Below, in pieces: positions 8,047 to 16,728 of a stretch of DNA of 40,686 nt. How positions within the stretch are numbered: position 1 is the first letter of the stretch; each line of letters starts with the position of its first letter. Source of the stretch: Planctomycetota bacterium (GTDB taxonomy: Bacteria > Planctomycetota > J058); the NCBI GenBank assembly GCA_016765095.1, contig JAESQQ010000051.1, positions 1 through 40,686 on the forward strand, written 5' to 3'. The notes below the pieces were generated by a model. That model had not been told where the DNA came from. It saw only the letters and a program-made list of their open reading frames with translations, and searched no databases. A program made the translations under genes and the position numbers.

Positions 8047-8814
8047 TCAGGCGCGCGGGTCAGGTGTGTCTGTGCGCCCCGCCTCTGAGAGAATATTGAC
8101 ATAGGTAGTCAACGTTCGCTGAGCTCGCCCTTCTATACATCGCTCGACTCTGGCCCTTGCCGCCATTGGTTGAGCGGGCCACCAACAGGGATGAGTCAGG
8201 ACATGGAGTGGCTCCACGCGTCCTTCTCGCAGCACATCCTCGAGACGGTCGAAGCGCCAGCGACCGTTGGAGTCAGAGCAGTAGCGGTAGCGCTTCTGAA
8301 TTGTTGGCCCGTAGGCGTTCACATACCCAGCGACCTCGTCGCTACGCGGGAGCCAACCCGCTTCAGTGGGATTGTGAAAAGAGATGCTGCGAACTTTGGT
8401 CTCGGCGACTTGGGTGAGCATCTCGCCCTCACGGCGAATCCAAGCGTGCGCTAGTTCCTCCGTCCAATCGCGTGGGCCGAGCGCCTCCAAATCGACATGG
8501 AGGCCCAGTTCGTGGCCTCCGGCTAGGATCCGCCGATAGGCCGCGAGAGAGTCCGGCTCGAGCGCGTTGTAGAACGTCGAGTGGAGGTGCACGAAGTAGG
8601 TCGCGGTGATCCCTGCGTCGGCTTCAAGCTCGGCGAGCCGAGCCGCTCGTTGAGGGGAGAAGTCGATGTCGTGACGCCAGAGGCAATTCGAGTCTGGCTC
8701 GAGCGCGCGGCTAAAACCCACTGGGACCCAGTGCTTCAACACCAGCGCCAAGAGCTGCGAGTACGCTTGCTCGGTGAAGTCTTCCTCGGCCTTCGGGCTG
8801 CGTTCACCCTTCAT
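8047..8814 (-). CDS. Polysaccharide-deacetylase-like (NodB fold) protein
   Basis: A 255-residue protein with the metal-site motif of the NodB/CE4 fold: WRHDIDFSPQRA (H48, D49, D51 in place of the usual TFDD) followed by TATYFVHLHSTFYN and then HELGLHVDLE (H101, H106). The HDID variant is common in CE4-like proteins of polysaccharide loci. It could remove an acetyl group from a sugar or glycolipid, but the acceptor cannot be read from the sequence. A GAGGAG ribosome site lies four bases before the ATG at 8812-8814. There is no signal peptide, so the protein is probably cytoplasmic. It lies 94 bp upstream of the methyltransferase on the same strand and diverges from the membrane-protein operon. 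Confidence 0.8.
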   Translation of the reverse strand: MKGERSPKAEEDFTEQAYSQLLALVLKHWVPVGFSRALEPDSNCLWRHDIDFSPQRAARLAELEADAGITATYFVHLHSTFYNALEPDSLAAYRRILAGGHELGLHVDLEALGPRDWTEELAHAWIRREGEMLTQVAETKVRSISFHNPTEAGWLPRSDEVAGYVNAYGPTIQKRYRYCSDSNGRWRFDRLEDVLREGRVEPLHVLTHPCWWPAQPMAARARVERCIEGRAQRTLTTYVNILSEAGRTDTPDPRA

Positions 8815-8897
8815 GGGGCTCCTCGTTGCTCAAGAGGCTACAGGCAAATGGCCCTTGGCGGACCTTGCTCGCGCCGGCGCTGACTGAGATCTGCTAT

Positions 8898-10544
8898 ATG
8901 ATCCCGGAGATCGTGGGAAGGCGAAAAAGAAAGAAGCGACGCGGGCGCGGGGCTAGGGCACGCACGAAGCCTTCTCCCCAGTTCGTTGCGCCGCGAGCCT
9001 CAGACCAGCCGGTTGAGCCTTGCTCCAGGCCAGCAGAATCGATGTCGACCGCTGTCGAGCCAGACGATCCGGTACCCACGTTGGGCCAGCCCAAGGCCTT
9101 GTTCCCCTGGCTTGAGTCCAAGCCGGGCCTTGTCTGCGCCCCGCTACTCCTACTCCTCCTCAACTTCGCGCTCCGATCGCAACTCGAGGAGGCAGGCAGC
9201 CACCTTTATTCCCACGCTGAGGCCGCATGGCCTCAGGCCACGCTGGAGTCCGTTCGGGCGATGCCTTGGTGGCGTTTTCTGCTTCCCATTCCTGAGTTCT
9301 CCGGGACTTGGACGACAACCAGCAACATGCTGGTCTGGAACCTGGAAACCTGGCTGGCGCCTGCCGCCATCTACTATCTCGGCAACGCACTCTTCGTTGG
9401 AGTCACCTACGGACTAGCCTACCACTCGACTCGCTCTGGGCTCTTTGCCTTCACGCTAGGCCTCTGCGCGGCTTTCACGACGCATAACTATCAGGTCTAC
9501 GCAGTCACCGGCACGATCGCCCTCTACCTCGTGATGGTTTACGCCGAGGTGGTCTTCTTCTGTCTCTATCGGCTCTGGGGCGCCGAAGAAGGTCGAGTGA
9601 CCCGCTGGGCGATCCTAAGCGCCCTCGCCCTGGTCCCCTTCGTACTCTCCTACGAAGGCTGGCTGGACTTCGCGAGCTATTGCTGGCTAGCAGCTCCTGT
9701 TCTTTACGGATACCACCGCCGGCGGGGCGAGGCCCAGCGTGCGCGACGCGTGCTCATTACCTGGATCGGGATCTCCGCTCTGGCCGTCATTTACGTTGCG
9801 GTCAAGGTCAACTGCGGTTTCGGTCAGGTCAAGGGGAGCGAGTCGGACCTGGTGTTCAACAGTCCCTGGCCGAGGCTGGCCGTAGAAGACGCCCTGACTC
9901 ATGTTGTGACCTTTTTCTACACGTCAATCTCGACGTTCATTCCTGGGCCTCTCGCGGGCTCCGAGGCATTGGGTCAAGTGGGCGCTGAGGCCCTGGTCGC
10001 GGATCAGCATGGGTATCACTCCCAGGCGAACCATCTGATTCCCATGAACTATCACTTTTCCTGGCGCTTTCTGGCGGGCGGCGCGCTAGCGCTCTGGCTA
10101 GGCATGATCCTCAGGACGACTCGAAAGCTGTGGACACGACCCGAGCCGCGAACGCTCGCAGTCCTGCTTGTCTTGATTCTGGTCTTGGTCGGCTCGCCCA
10201 CGCACGCACTCGTCAAGATGCGGCCAATGCATACGGTGCCTTTCCTCGGCTACCAAGTCTGGCTGAGCGTTCTAGGGTTGTTCGCACTCGTAGGTCTCGT
10301 CGTCCGTCGGCTCGAGCAAGCTGGGATCTCACGGGGGTGGGCACGAATCCTAGTTGCTTTGATCTGGCTCGACGTCGTGTCGTGCGCCTTCACTCGCCCC
10401 CCCGTCCTCTCGGAGATGGCGAAGAGTATGGGGGTCGGTTGGTCCTATCCGGACCCGTGGGAGCGCTTGTGCGAACTTTCTGACCTCCCTTGGCGGCGCT
10501 GGGTGACCACCGTAGTAGTTTGGGTCAAGTCCCTGTTGGGCTGA
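8898..10544 (+). CDS. Multipass membrane protein of unknown family
   Basis: A 548-residue protein with a very basic N-terminus (GRRKRKKRRGRGARAR), a Pro/Ser-rich linker, and about ten hydrophobic segments between residue 80 and the end, for example CAPLLLLLLNFAL and LAVLLVLILVLVG. Large soluble loops fall around residues 105-140 and 320-380. The layout recalls GT-C glycosyltransferases or polymerase-like envelope proteins, but no diagnostic motif was seen, so no function is given. I chose the ATG at 8898; a TTG at 8826 in the same frame is only 12 bp from the divergent gene start and an ATG at 9042 would lose the basic segment. It heads an operon with an epimerase, aminotransferase and amidotransferase. 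Confidence 0.75.
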   Translation: MIPEIVGRRKRKKRRGRGARARTKPSPQFVAPRASDQPVEPCSRPAESMSTAVEPDDPVPTLGQPKALFPWLESKPGLVCAPLLLLLLNFALRSQLEEAGSHLYSHAEAAWPQATLESVRAMPWWRFLLPIPEFSGTWTTTSNMLVWNLETWLAPAAIYYLGNALFVGVTYGLAYHSTRSGLFAFTLGLCAAFTTHNYQVYAVTGTIALYLVMVYAEVVFFCLYRLWGAEEGRVTRWAILSALALVPFVLSYEGWLDFASYCWLAAPVLYGYHRRRGEAQRARRVLITWIGISALAVIYVAVKVNCGFGQVKGSESDLVFNSPWPRLAVEDALTHVVTFFYTSISTFIPGPLAGSEALGQVGAEALVADQHGYHSQANHLIPMNYHFSWRFLAGGALALWLGMILRTTRKLWTRPEPRTLAVLLVLILVLVGSPTHALVKMRPMHTVPFLGYQVWLSVLGLFALVGLVVRRLEQAGISRGWARILVALIWLDVVSCAFTRPPVLSEMAKSMGVGWSYPDPWERLCELSDLPWRRWVTTVVVWVKSLLG

Positions 10545-10558
10545 TGTAGAGGATCAAC

Positions 10559-11566
10559 GTGGATCTAAGCGGCAAGCGTTTGTTGGTGATCGGGGGAGCT
10601 GGCTTCATAGGCTCCCACCTCGTGGACCTCCTTCGGGCGGAGGACGTGGCCGAGGTCCGGGTCTTCGACAACCTCTCGCGGGGCGGCGCCGGCAATCTCG
10701 CCGAGGCGCTCCAAGACGATCGAGTTCTCCTCTGGGAGACCGGGGGCGAGCTCCTGCATCGCGACGTCCTAGCGGACGCCATGCAGGGCGTCGACGGCGT
10801 GTTTCACCTCGCCGCCCTCTGGCTGCTTCATTGCTGGGACTTCCCGCGGTCTGCGTTCGAAGTCAACATTGGCGGGACCTTCAACGTGCTTGAGGCCATG
10901 ATCCAGAGCGACGCGAAGCGCTTGGTCTACTCCTCGTCCGCATCGGTCTATGGCGACGCGATCGCGGAGCCCATGGTCGAGGACCACCCCTACAACAACA
11001 CCAACTTCTACGGCGCGACCAAGATCGCAGGCGAGCACATGTGCCGCGCCCTGCATCACCGCTATCGGGATACCCCACAGGCTTTCGACTACGTGGGCTT
11101 GCGGTACATGAACGTCTACGGCGCTCGCCAGGATTACCAAGGCACCTATATCGCGGTGATCATGAAGATCTTGGATCGCCTCGATCGAGGCGAGCCCCCG
11201 ATCGTTTATGGCGACGGGTCGCAGGCCTACGACTTCGTCTACGTCCAAGACGTGGCGCAGTCCAACCTAGACGCCATGCGAGCCGACTCCACCGATCGGT
11301 TCTACAACGTCGGCACTGGGATCAAGACGAGCATTAAGGAGCTGGCCGAGCTGCTCCTCGAGCTGACCGGATCGCCCCTTGAGATTCAGTATGAGCCAGG
11401 CGGCAAGACCTTCGTGAAGAACCGAGTCGGCTGTCCCGAACTAGCTCGTCGCGATCTTGGGTTCGAGTCCAAGATCAGCCTTCGCGACGGACTCCAGCGG
11501 CTGATCGAGTGGCGGGCAGCCCACAAGGAGGCTGTCGCCGAGCGTCGGGCGTCCGCGCGTGGATAA
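10559..11566 (+). CDS. NAD-dependent sugar-nucleotide epimerase/dehydratase
   Basis: A 335-residue extended short-chain dehydrogenase. The Rossmann motif GGAGFIGSH starts near residue 13, followed by FDNLSRGGAGN. The active-site triad is visible as SSSASVYG (Ser/Thr position) and the YGATK motif with catalytic Tyr and Lys. LRYMNVYGARQ and YGDGSQAYDFVYVQDVA are typical of UDP-hexose 4-epimerase and related dehydratase families, so it probably acts on a UDP- or dTDP-sugar. The GTG start (10559) has AGAGGA five bases upstream. It begins 14 bp after the membrane-protein gene and its end overlaps the aminotransferase start by 8 bp. That pairing suggests it supplies a keto-sugar for transamination. 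Confidence 0.9.
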   Translation: MDLSGKRLLVIGGAGFIGSHLVDLLRAEDVAEVRVFDNLSRGGAGNLAEALQDDRVLLWETGGELLHRDVLADAMQGVDGVFHLAALWLLHCWDFPRSAFEVNIGGTFNVLEAMIQSDAKRLVYSSSASVYGDAIAEPMVEDHPYNNTNFYGATKIAGEHMCRALHHRYRDTPQAFDYVGLRYMNVYGARQDYQGTYIAVIMKILDRLDRGEPPIVYGDGSQAYDFVYVQDVAQSNLDAMRADSTDRFYNVGTGIKTSIKELAELLLELTGSPLEIQYEPGGKTFVKNRVGCPELARRDLGFESKISLRDGLQRLIEWRAAHKEAVAERRASARG

Positions 11567-12695
11567 GCGCATCGAGATCTCACAGCCCGCGACCGGGGAG
11601 GAGGAGTGGCATGCGCTCCGCGAGTCCCTCGAGACCGGTTGGCTGACCTCTGGCCCGAGGGTCGCCGAGCTCGAGCGACTCTTCTCTGAGCGGATCGAAG
11701 TCCGCGAGACGATCGCCAGCACCTCGTGTACCACCGCGCTGCACCTGATCTTGGTCGCGTTGGGCGTTGGACCCGGCGACGAGGTCGTCGTGCCAGCGTT
11801 CACCTGGATCACGACCGCGAATGTCGTTCTCTACTGCGGCGCGACACCTGTGTTCGTCGACGTGGACCCTGTGACGTTCAACATGGACCCCAAGCTCGTC
11901 GCGGCGTGCGTTAACGAGCGGACCAAGGCTGTGATCGCGGTCCACTTGTTCGGGCTTTGCGCCGATATGGATGCGATCGCTGCGGCGGCTCCTGGCGTTC
12001 CGATTATCGAAGACGCGGCCTGCGCGGTCGGGGCCCGCTACCGTGGTCGACCTGCGGGGGGGCTGGCCCGGGCTGGAGCGTTCTCCCTCCACCCGCGCAA
12101 GATCATGACTTCGGGGGAGGGCGGGCTCGTCACGACTGACGACGTCCAGTTGGCGGAGCGACTTCGCTCGCTCCGCAACCACGGAGCCAGCGTCAGCGAG
12201 GAGGTGCGGCACCATGGCCCGCGGCCTTACCTGCTCCCCGAGTTCAATCTCCTCGGCTTCAACTACCGAATGACCGATCTCCAGGGAGCGGTGGCCTGTG
12301 TCCAGCTCTCCAAGCTGGACTCGCTGCTCGAGGAGCGCCGGCGCTGGGCAGCGTTCTATCAGGACGCTCTTTCGGACGTGAGCTGGCTTCGGGTGCCGAG
12401 GGCACCCGAGGGTTACGAGCACGGCTGGCAGGCTTTCGTGTGCTTCGTAGATCCCGAGCTGGGCCCACGCCCGCGCAACGAACTCATGGATCAACTCCTG
12501 CAGGCTGGCGTCAGCACTCGGCCTGGCACGCACGCGGTTCACTGCCTGGGGCTCTATCGGGAGCGATTCGGTTTCAAGCCCGAGGACTTTCCCCGGGCCT
12601 GGGACTGCGATCGCCAGAGCCTCGCGATCCCCCTTCATAACCGCATGACTTCAGCGGACTATGAGCGCGTCGTCGCCGCGTTGCGCAGCCTCTAG
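11559..12695 (+). CDS. DegT/DnrJ/EryC1-family sugar aminotransferase
   Basis: A 378-residue PLP-dependent aminotransferase of the class used on NDP-keto-sugars. Recognisable parts are ETGWLTSGPRVAELE (N-terminal), STSCTTALHLIL (cofactor phosphate site), GDEVVVPAFTWITTAN, VIAVHLFGLCADM, the aspartate in IIEDAACAVGA, and FSLHPRKIMTSGEGG, where the Lys should form the Schiff base. It would make an amino sugar from a 4- or 3-keto intermediate with glutamate as donor. The GTG start overlaps the epimerase by 8 bp, and the stop shares one base with the following amidotransferase start (TAGTG). It is not an obvious WbpE by sequence; the exact keto-sugar is unknown. Confidence 0.92.
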   Translation: MDKRIEISQPATGEEEWHALRESLETGWLTSGPRVAELERLFSERIEVRETIASTSCTTALHLILVALGVGPGDEVVVPAFTWITTANVVLYCGATPVFVDVDPVTFNMDPKLVAACVNERTKAVIAVHLFGLCADMDAIAAAAPGVPIIEDAACAVGARYRGRPAGGLARAGAFSLHPRKIMTSGEGGLVTTDDVQLAERLRSLRNHGASVSEEVRHHGPRPYLLPEFNLLGFNYRMTDLQGAVACVQLSKLDSLLEERRRWAAFYQDALSDVSWLRVPRAPEGYEHGWQAFVCFVDPELGPRPRNELMDQLLQAGVSTRPGTHAVHCLGLYRERFGFKPEDFPRAWDCDRQSLAIPLHNRMTSADYERVVAALRSL

Positions 12696-14728
12696 TGTGC
12701 GGATTCGTGGGGGTGCTGGCGCCTCGGGGCTCCCGGCTGCGGCTGGATCGCCTCAAGCCGATGCTCGACAGCATTGCCCACCGGGGTCCGGACGACGCCG
12801 GATATCTAGTCTGGTCCACCGGTCGTGACGACCCGCACGGCGACACTTTCGGGCAGCCTTTCGCCGAGGCTCGTTTTAGAGAGCACTCCCCCCTCCTTCC
12901 GCTGATAGACGGTGACGCGGGGCAAGCACGCCTCCATGACGAGCGCTGGGACTTGTTCCTTGGGCACCGGCGGCTCTCGATCCTCGACCTCACCCCGCGT
13001 GGCCACCAGCCAATGGTCGCTCGCGATCGAGGGGCCTGGATCAGCTACAACGGCGAGGTCTACAACTTTCCTGAGCTACGCGAGGAGTTGATCGGACTCG
13101 GATATCGCTTCTCGAGTCGAACGGACACCGAGGTCGTCCTGGCCGCGTACCAAGAGTGGGGGCTGGACGCGCTCTCCCGCTTCAACGGAATGTTCGCCTT
13201 CGCGCTCTGGGACGTTCGCAAACGACAATTGATCCTGGCCCGGGATCGCTATGGCATTAAGCCCCTCTACTACACCCGCACGCAAGACGGCTTCCTGTTT
13301 GCCAGCGAGATCAAGGCTCTCCTGGCCTATGGGGACCGAGCCCCAAAGGTAGACCTCCTCGCCCTAAACGAGTATTTCTCGTTCCAGAACGTGCTCAGCG
13401 AGAGAACTCTGTTCGACGGAGTTCAGCTCCTCCCACCGGGGACGTCTCTCACGATTCAACTCCCGAGCGGTGACGTCTCGGAACGACGCTATTGGGACTT
13501 TCACTTTCGCGACGACCGCCAAGAGAGCAAAGAGGAGCTTCAAGAGGAGCTCTATCACCTGATTGAGAAGGCGGTCGAGCGTCAGCTCGTCAGCGACGTC
13601 CCGATCGGCTGCTACCTCAGCGGCGGGCTGGACTCGGGCACCGTGACCGCTTTGGCCACGAGGAAGTTGGGGCGTCTAACCAGCTTCACAGGCGGGTTTG
13701 ACCTCTCCGAGGCCGCCGCTCACGAACAACGGTTCGACGAGAGGGAACTGGCTGAGAGGATGGCCAGCCTGTTTCAGACCGAACACTACGAGTGTGTCCT
13801 GCACGCTGGCGACATGGAGCCGATCCTCTCGGACCTGGTCTGGCACCTCGAGGACCTGCGCGTCGGTCAGTGCTATCCGAACTACTACCTGGCTCGCTTG
13901 GCCGGTCATTTCGTGAAGGTCGTGCTCTCAGGGGCAGGCGGAGACGAGCTCTTTGGGGGCTACCCCTGGCGCTATGCCGCCGCCCTCGCTCCTGACAACA
14001 CAGATTACGTTCGCAACTACTACCGCTACTGGAAGCGACTCGTACCAAACTCCGAGAAGCTGAATCTCTTCAACAGTGACACCGTTGCCAGGCTGCGATG
14101 TATGTCGTGTGACGACGGAACCCCTTTTGTCGACCACACCCTCGGCGTGTTCCGAAGAGTTCTGGGGCCGGTCTCCGCAACGACCCCGGCCGAGCAGGTT
14201 AATCAATCGCTCTACTTCGAGTGCAAGACCTTCCTCCACGGCCTGCTCGTCGTCGAAGACAAGCTCTCGATGGCGCACTCGCTCGAGAGCCGGCTGCCGC
14301 TCCTCGACAACGATCTCGTGGACTTCGCGTGCCGGCTGCCGGTGAAATTCAAGATCAGCGGCCTCGAGCAAATCGAACAGCTCGACGAGAACCTCGTTCG
14401 CAAGAATAGAGCCTACAACCCGAAACTCTCGCGAGGCAAAGAGCTCTTGCGCAGCGCTATGGAGCGCATTCTCCCCCCAGAGGTCATTGACGCTCGCAAA
14501 CAGGGCTTCAGCGCGCCAGACGAGTCATGGTTCCGGGGGAAGGCTGAGGACTTCGTGCGCCGAGTTCTGCTCGATCCTCAAGCGAAGCTCTGCCGTTACC
14601 TCGATCAGGACTTCGTCCGGGAGTGGGTGATAGAGCAGCACCGGACTGGCAGTCGGAACCAGCGCCTCCTGATCTGGTCGCTTCTCAGCTTCGAGCTGTG
14701 GTTGGATCGGTTTGGGGTTGTGGAGTGA
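12695..14728 (+). CDS. AsnB-like glutamine-dependent amidotransferase (first of three)
   Basis: A 677-residue asparagine-synthetase-type protein. The start GTG gives MCGFVGVLAP, placing the Ntn nucleophile at Cys2, and other glutaminase motifs are HRGPDDAGY, YNGEVYN and SRTDTEVVLAA. The synthetase domain has the PPi loop LSGGLDSG, then LSGAGGDELFGG and the helix SMAHSLESRLPLLDND. All catalytic elements look intact. It is about 120 residues longer than E. coli AsnB; an insertion lies between HRGPDD and LGHRRLS (about residues 32-86). In polysaccharide loci such enzymes often amidate a uronic acid (for example WbtH/WbpS types), so a sugar amide is at least as likely as asparagine. It is the last gene of the operon from 8898. 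Confidence 0.9.
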   Translation: MCGFVGVLAPRGSRLRLDRLKPMLDSIAHRGPDDAGYLVWSTGRDDPHGDTFGQPFAEARFREHSPLLPLIDGDAGQARLHDERWDLFLGHRRLSILDLTPRGHQPMVARDRGAWISYNGEVYNFPELREELIGLGYRFSSRTDTEVVLAAYQEWGLDALSRFNGMFAFALWDVRKRQLILARDRYGIKPLYYTRTQDGFLFASEIKALLAYGDRAPKVDLLALNEYFSFQNVLSERTLFDGVQLLPPGTSLTIQLPSGDVSERRYWDFHFRDDRQESKEELQEELYHLIEKAVERQLVSDVPIGCYLSGGLDSGTVTALATRKLGRLTSFTGGFDLSEAAAHEQRFDERELAERMASLFQTEHYECVLHAGDMEPILSDLVWHLEDLRVGQCYPNYYLARLAGHFVKVVLSGAGGDELFGGYPWRYAAALAPDNTDYVRNYYRYWKRLVPNSEKLNLFNSDTVARLRCMSCDDGTPFVDHTLGVFRRVLGPVSATTPAEQVNQSLYFECKTFLHGLLVVEDKLSMAHSLESRLPLLDNDLVDFACRLPVKFKISGLEQIEQLDENLVRKNRAYNPKLSRGKELLRSAMERILPPEVIDARKQGFSAPDESWFRGKAEDFVRRVLLDPQAKLCRYLDQDFVREWVIEQHRTGSRNQRLLIWSLLSFELWLDRFGVVE

Positions 14729-14760
14729 GGGGTTGCGCGTCGGCAGACACGGAGCAGTTC

Positions 14761-14784
14761 GCGTAGGGCGTAGGGCGTAGGGCG
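14761..14784. repeat. Short tandem repeat (GCGTAGG x3)
   Basis: Three perfect copies of a 7-bp unit GCGTAGG followed by GCG, in the gap between two convergent genes. No obvious function; probably a slippage product. Confidence 0.8.
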
Positions 14785-14820
14785 TTGCGGCGACAGGATC
14801 GAGCCGAGGGGAGTAGGTGG

Positions 14821-14849
14821 TCGCTTAGCGATGCGCGAACCGCTAGCGA
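14821..14849. terminator. Candidate hairpin between convergent genes
   Basis: Arms TCGCTTAGCG (14821-14830) and CGCTAGCGA (14841-14849) pair over nine bases with one bulged T and a 10-base loop. It spans the stop of the minus-strand GT2 gene and follows the plus-strand amidotransferase by 93 bp. There is no T-tract, so intrinsic termination is uncertain. Confidence 0.35.
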
Positions 14850-15604
14850 GCCCTACCGAGACGCACGCGGATCAGGTCTCGGAGGGACCGCATGACTCCA
14901 CGTAGGTTGGAGACCTTCGAAACTCCGCTGAGCCTTGGGCTGGCTACCGTGTGAATCCGGTGGACCGGGCGGCCTGCGCCCCTGCAGTGCAGGTAGAACT
15001 CCCAGTGCATTTCGCCGGTGCGCAGCTCGACTTCGTCGAGGAGGTCGCGTCGGAAGAGGTAAAGTCCCCGAGCCCCCCGCGAATCGACCCCCAAGATGAG
15101 GCTGGCGAGTATCTGGTAGCCGAGGGTGAGAACCTCTCGGTGGGGCGGTCGAATCTGTTTGGCTATCTCGGGCGGGACTTGGCGATCGCTCAACACCAGA
15201 GGCGCATCGTTGGCGGCTTCTAGAAGCGCGAGTGACTGGTCGATTTTGAACTCACCGTCTCCCGGAATGAAGGTCACGAAGCGTCCACGGGCGTTCGTAA
15301 AGCCCGTCAGCAGCCCAGCTCCCATGCCTCGATTTCTCCCGTGGTGGATCACCCGAACCGTCGGGTGCTCGACCGCAAGACGGTCGCACACCTCTCGCGT
15401 GCCGTCTGAACTCCCGTCATTTATGAGCAGCAATTCCGTGGTGTCGACTCGGCCCGCTTGGGCGAGAGTGGCGAGTGAGTCTCGGATCACCTGCGGGACG
15501 TTAAGGGCTTCGTTGTATGCCGGGATGACGACGGACAGCTCAAGAGGAGCCGTTCGAGCCGCTGCCGGAGCGTCGCCTTGGAGTTCGATCTGTGTGGTCC
15601 GCAT
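14843..15604 (-). CDS. GT2-family glycosyltransferase
   Basis: A 253-residue GT-A fold enzyme. LSVVIPAYNEALNVPQV and LLINDGSSDGT are the nucleotide-binding motifs; FIPGDGEFKID occupies the place of the DXD metal motif with DGE rather than a canonical DXD. GARGLYLFRRDLLDEV follows. It is most like dolichol-/polyprenyl-phosphate sugar synthases in layout but lacks C-terminal membrane helices, so it is probably soluble or peripheral. The ATG at 15602-15604 is fixed by AAGGAGG seven bases upstream; the frame is open to 15736 but that extension has no GT2 sequence. It converges with the first AsnB-like gene. Confidence 0.88.
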   Translation of the reverse strand: MRTTQIELQGDAPAAARTAPLELSVVIPAYNEALNVPQVIRDSLATLAQAGRVDTTELLLINDGSSDGTREVCDRLAVEHPTVRVIHHGRNRGMGAGLLTGFTNARGRFVTFIPGDGEFKIDQSLALLEAANDAPLVLSDRQVPPEIAKQIRPPHREVLTLGYQILASLILGVDSRGARGLYLFRRDLLDEVELRTGEMHWEFYLHCRGAGRPVHRIHTVASPRLSGVSKVSNLRGVMRSLRDLIRVRLGRAR

Positions 15605-15611
15605 GGGGCTC

Positions 15612-15618
15612 CCTCCTT
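15612..15618 (-). promoter_or_regulatory. Ribosome binding site fixing the GT2 start
   Basis: AAGGAGG on the minus strand, seven bases before the ATG at 15604. It rules out the longer open frame to 15736. Confidence 0.8.
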
Positions 15619-15809
15619 CGACAGGCGGTAACAAGCGCTGGCGGCCCGGCATTCGACCAAACTTGCCGTGCGCTGTCGCTACCGGTGTCGGTTCGACTTC
15701 GCCCCTCCCCAGTAGGGGCCGCGATCGCCACGTCAAGCTACGCGAGGGCGAGTCCTGCGTTTCCCCCGCGAAGCGTGCGCGTCAGGCAGCCTTGCGCCCC
15801 CAATCAAGA

Positions 15810-15828
15810 CGCCCCCTCTGAGGGCGGG
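15810..15828. other. GC-rich hairpin in the WbqC-GT2 spacer
   Basis: CGCCC and GGGCG arms flank CCTCTGA in a 268-bp spacer. No T-tract follows. It might be a weak terminator after the WbqC-like gene; a second weak element is TTGACG (minus strand, 15732-15737) with a poor -10 16 bp further on. Confidence 0.2.
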
Positions 15829-15872
15829 GACCCGTGCAGCCCAGTGATACGGGGTACCTAGGCTACCGAGAG

Positions 15873-16673
15873 CTACCCTTTTGGAGCCCGTGGGCGTGTC
15901 TTCCGCATCCCCCCGCCCTCTTCGAGCCCCCGGGGCTTGGAGGAAGGGTGTCTCACTTGCATTGGCACAGTCGGGGGTGGGCCGTCCGCCATCACTAGCG
16001 CCCTGGTTTGCTCAAGCCCACAATGGAAGAGCGAATCGAGTATGGAGAGTCCCGCGAGGAAAGGTGCACCTCCCTGATGGTAGGTCGGGTGCTGATAGTC
16101 CATCATTTCCAGTTGAATACCCGCCTGTTGGAAGCGCTCTTCCTCGAGGTAGCCCTCGGAGCCGTCGCCGCAGAGATAGGTGGTCCCACCGCAGCCTTGA
16201 ACAAGTTGGACGAGACGCTCAGTCCCAACGGTTTCGATCCCTAGCGTCGAGGTTCGTCTCAGTTCGGTGGAGAGTCCCAGCCAACTGGCGATGGTTGCGA
16301 TGGCGCGCTCGTTGAACTCTGCGATCAACTCCTCTTCGCTCTCTATGAGCAACTGTATGCCGGGAAAGACGGCCTGGAAGTGCGTCGCTTTTCCGTAGCA
16401 CATCTGCAGCGAAGTGAGCGCCTTGCGGCGCCAGCGCGTATCGGCGAAGCGTTGCTCGTTGACGGCTATGACGCCGCCTCCCCGCGCCAGAGGAGCGCTC
16501 CACCACCGTGCCTCCCCGTTGAACCTGAGTCGAACACGGTTTCCCCACCCCCCCCTTCCGGTCCGGGGTTGCTGAACGTCGTCCAACAAGAGGAACACGT
16601 CCGCTCTCGCCAGTTTGGAGAAGAACCCAAGCCAGGGGAAGAAGTTGGGTTGGTGGATGGCGACGGTCGTCAA
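15873..16673 (-). CDS. WbqC-like family protein
   Basis: A 266-residue protein with the WbqC N-terminus VAIHQPNFFPWLGFFSKLA followed by ADVFLLLDDVQ and a GWGNRVRLR strand. Further conserved stretches are STLGIETVGTERLVQLVQ and GGTTYLCGDGSEGYLEEE. The family is common in O-antigen and other polysaccharide loci; its reaction is not settled, though an amino-sugar modifying role has been suggested. The start is TTG (16671-16673), supported by GGAGG four bases upstream, giving MTTVAIHQP. It diverges from the GNAT gene with 55 bp between starts. The last 35 residues are Pro/Arg/Gly-rich and likely disordered. Confidence 0.88.
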   Translation of the reverse strand: MTTVAIHQPNFFPWLGFFSKLARADVFLLLDDVQQPRTGRGGWGNRVRLRFNGEARWWSAPLARGGGVIAVNEQRFADTRWRRKALTSLQMCYGKATHFQAVFPGIQLLIESEEELIAEFNERAIATIASWLGLSTELRRTSTLGIETVGTERLVQLVQGCGGTTYLCGDGSEGYLEEERFQQAGIQLEMMDYQHPTYHQGGAPFLAGLSILDSLFHCGLEQTRALVMADGPPPTVPMQVRHPSSKPRGLEEGGGMRKTRPRAPKG

Positions 16674-16677
16674 GAGT

Positions 16678-16682
16678 CCTCC
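16678..16682 (-). promoter_or_regulatory. Ribosome binding site supporting a TTG start
   Basis: GGAGG on the minus strand four bases before the TTG at 16673. The presence of a strong site with an uncommon start codon decides the WbqC-like start. Confidence 0.7.
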
Positions 16683-16728
16683 ACTCGCGGGCGTGGGATA
16701 CTACTCCGCTGAACACGGGACGGTGACC

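Noticed and set aside
8826-8897. TTG start for the multipass membrane protein
   Set aside because: It would begin 12 bp from the divergent gene start, leaving no room for two promoters and ribosome sites; the ATG at 8898 is preferred though not proven.
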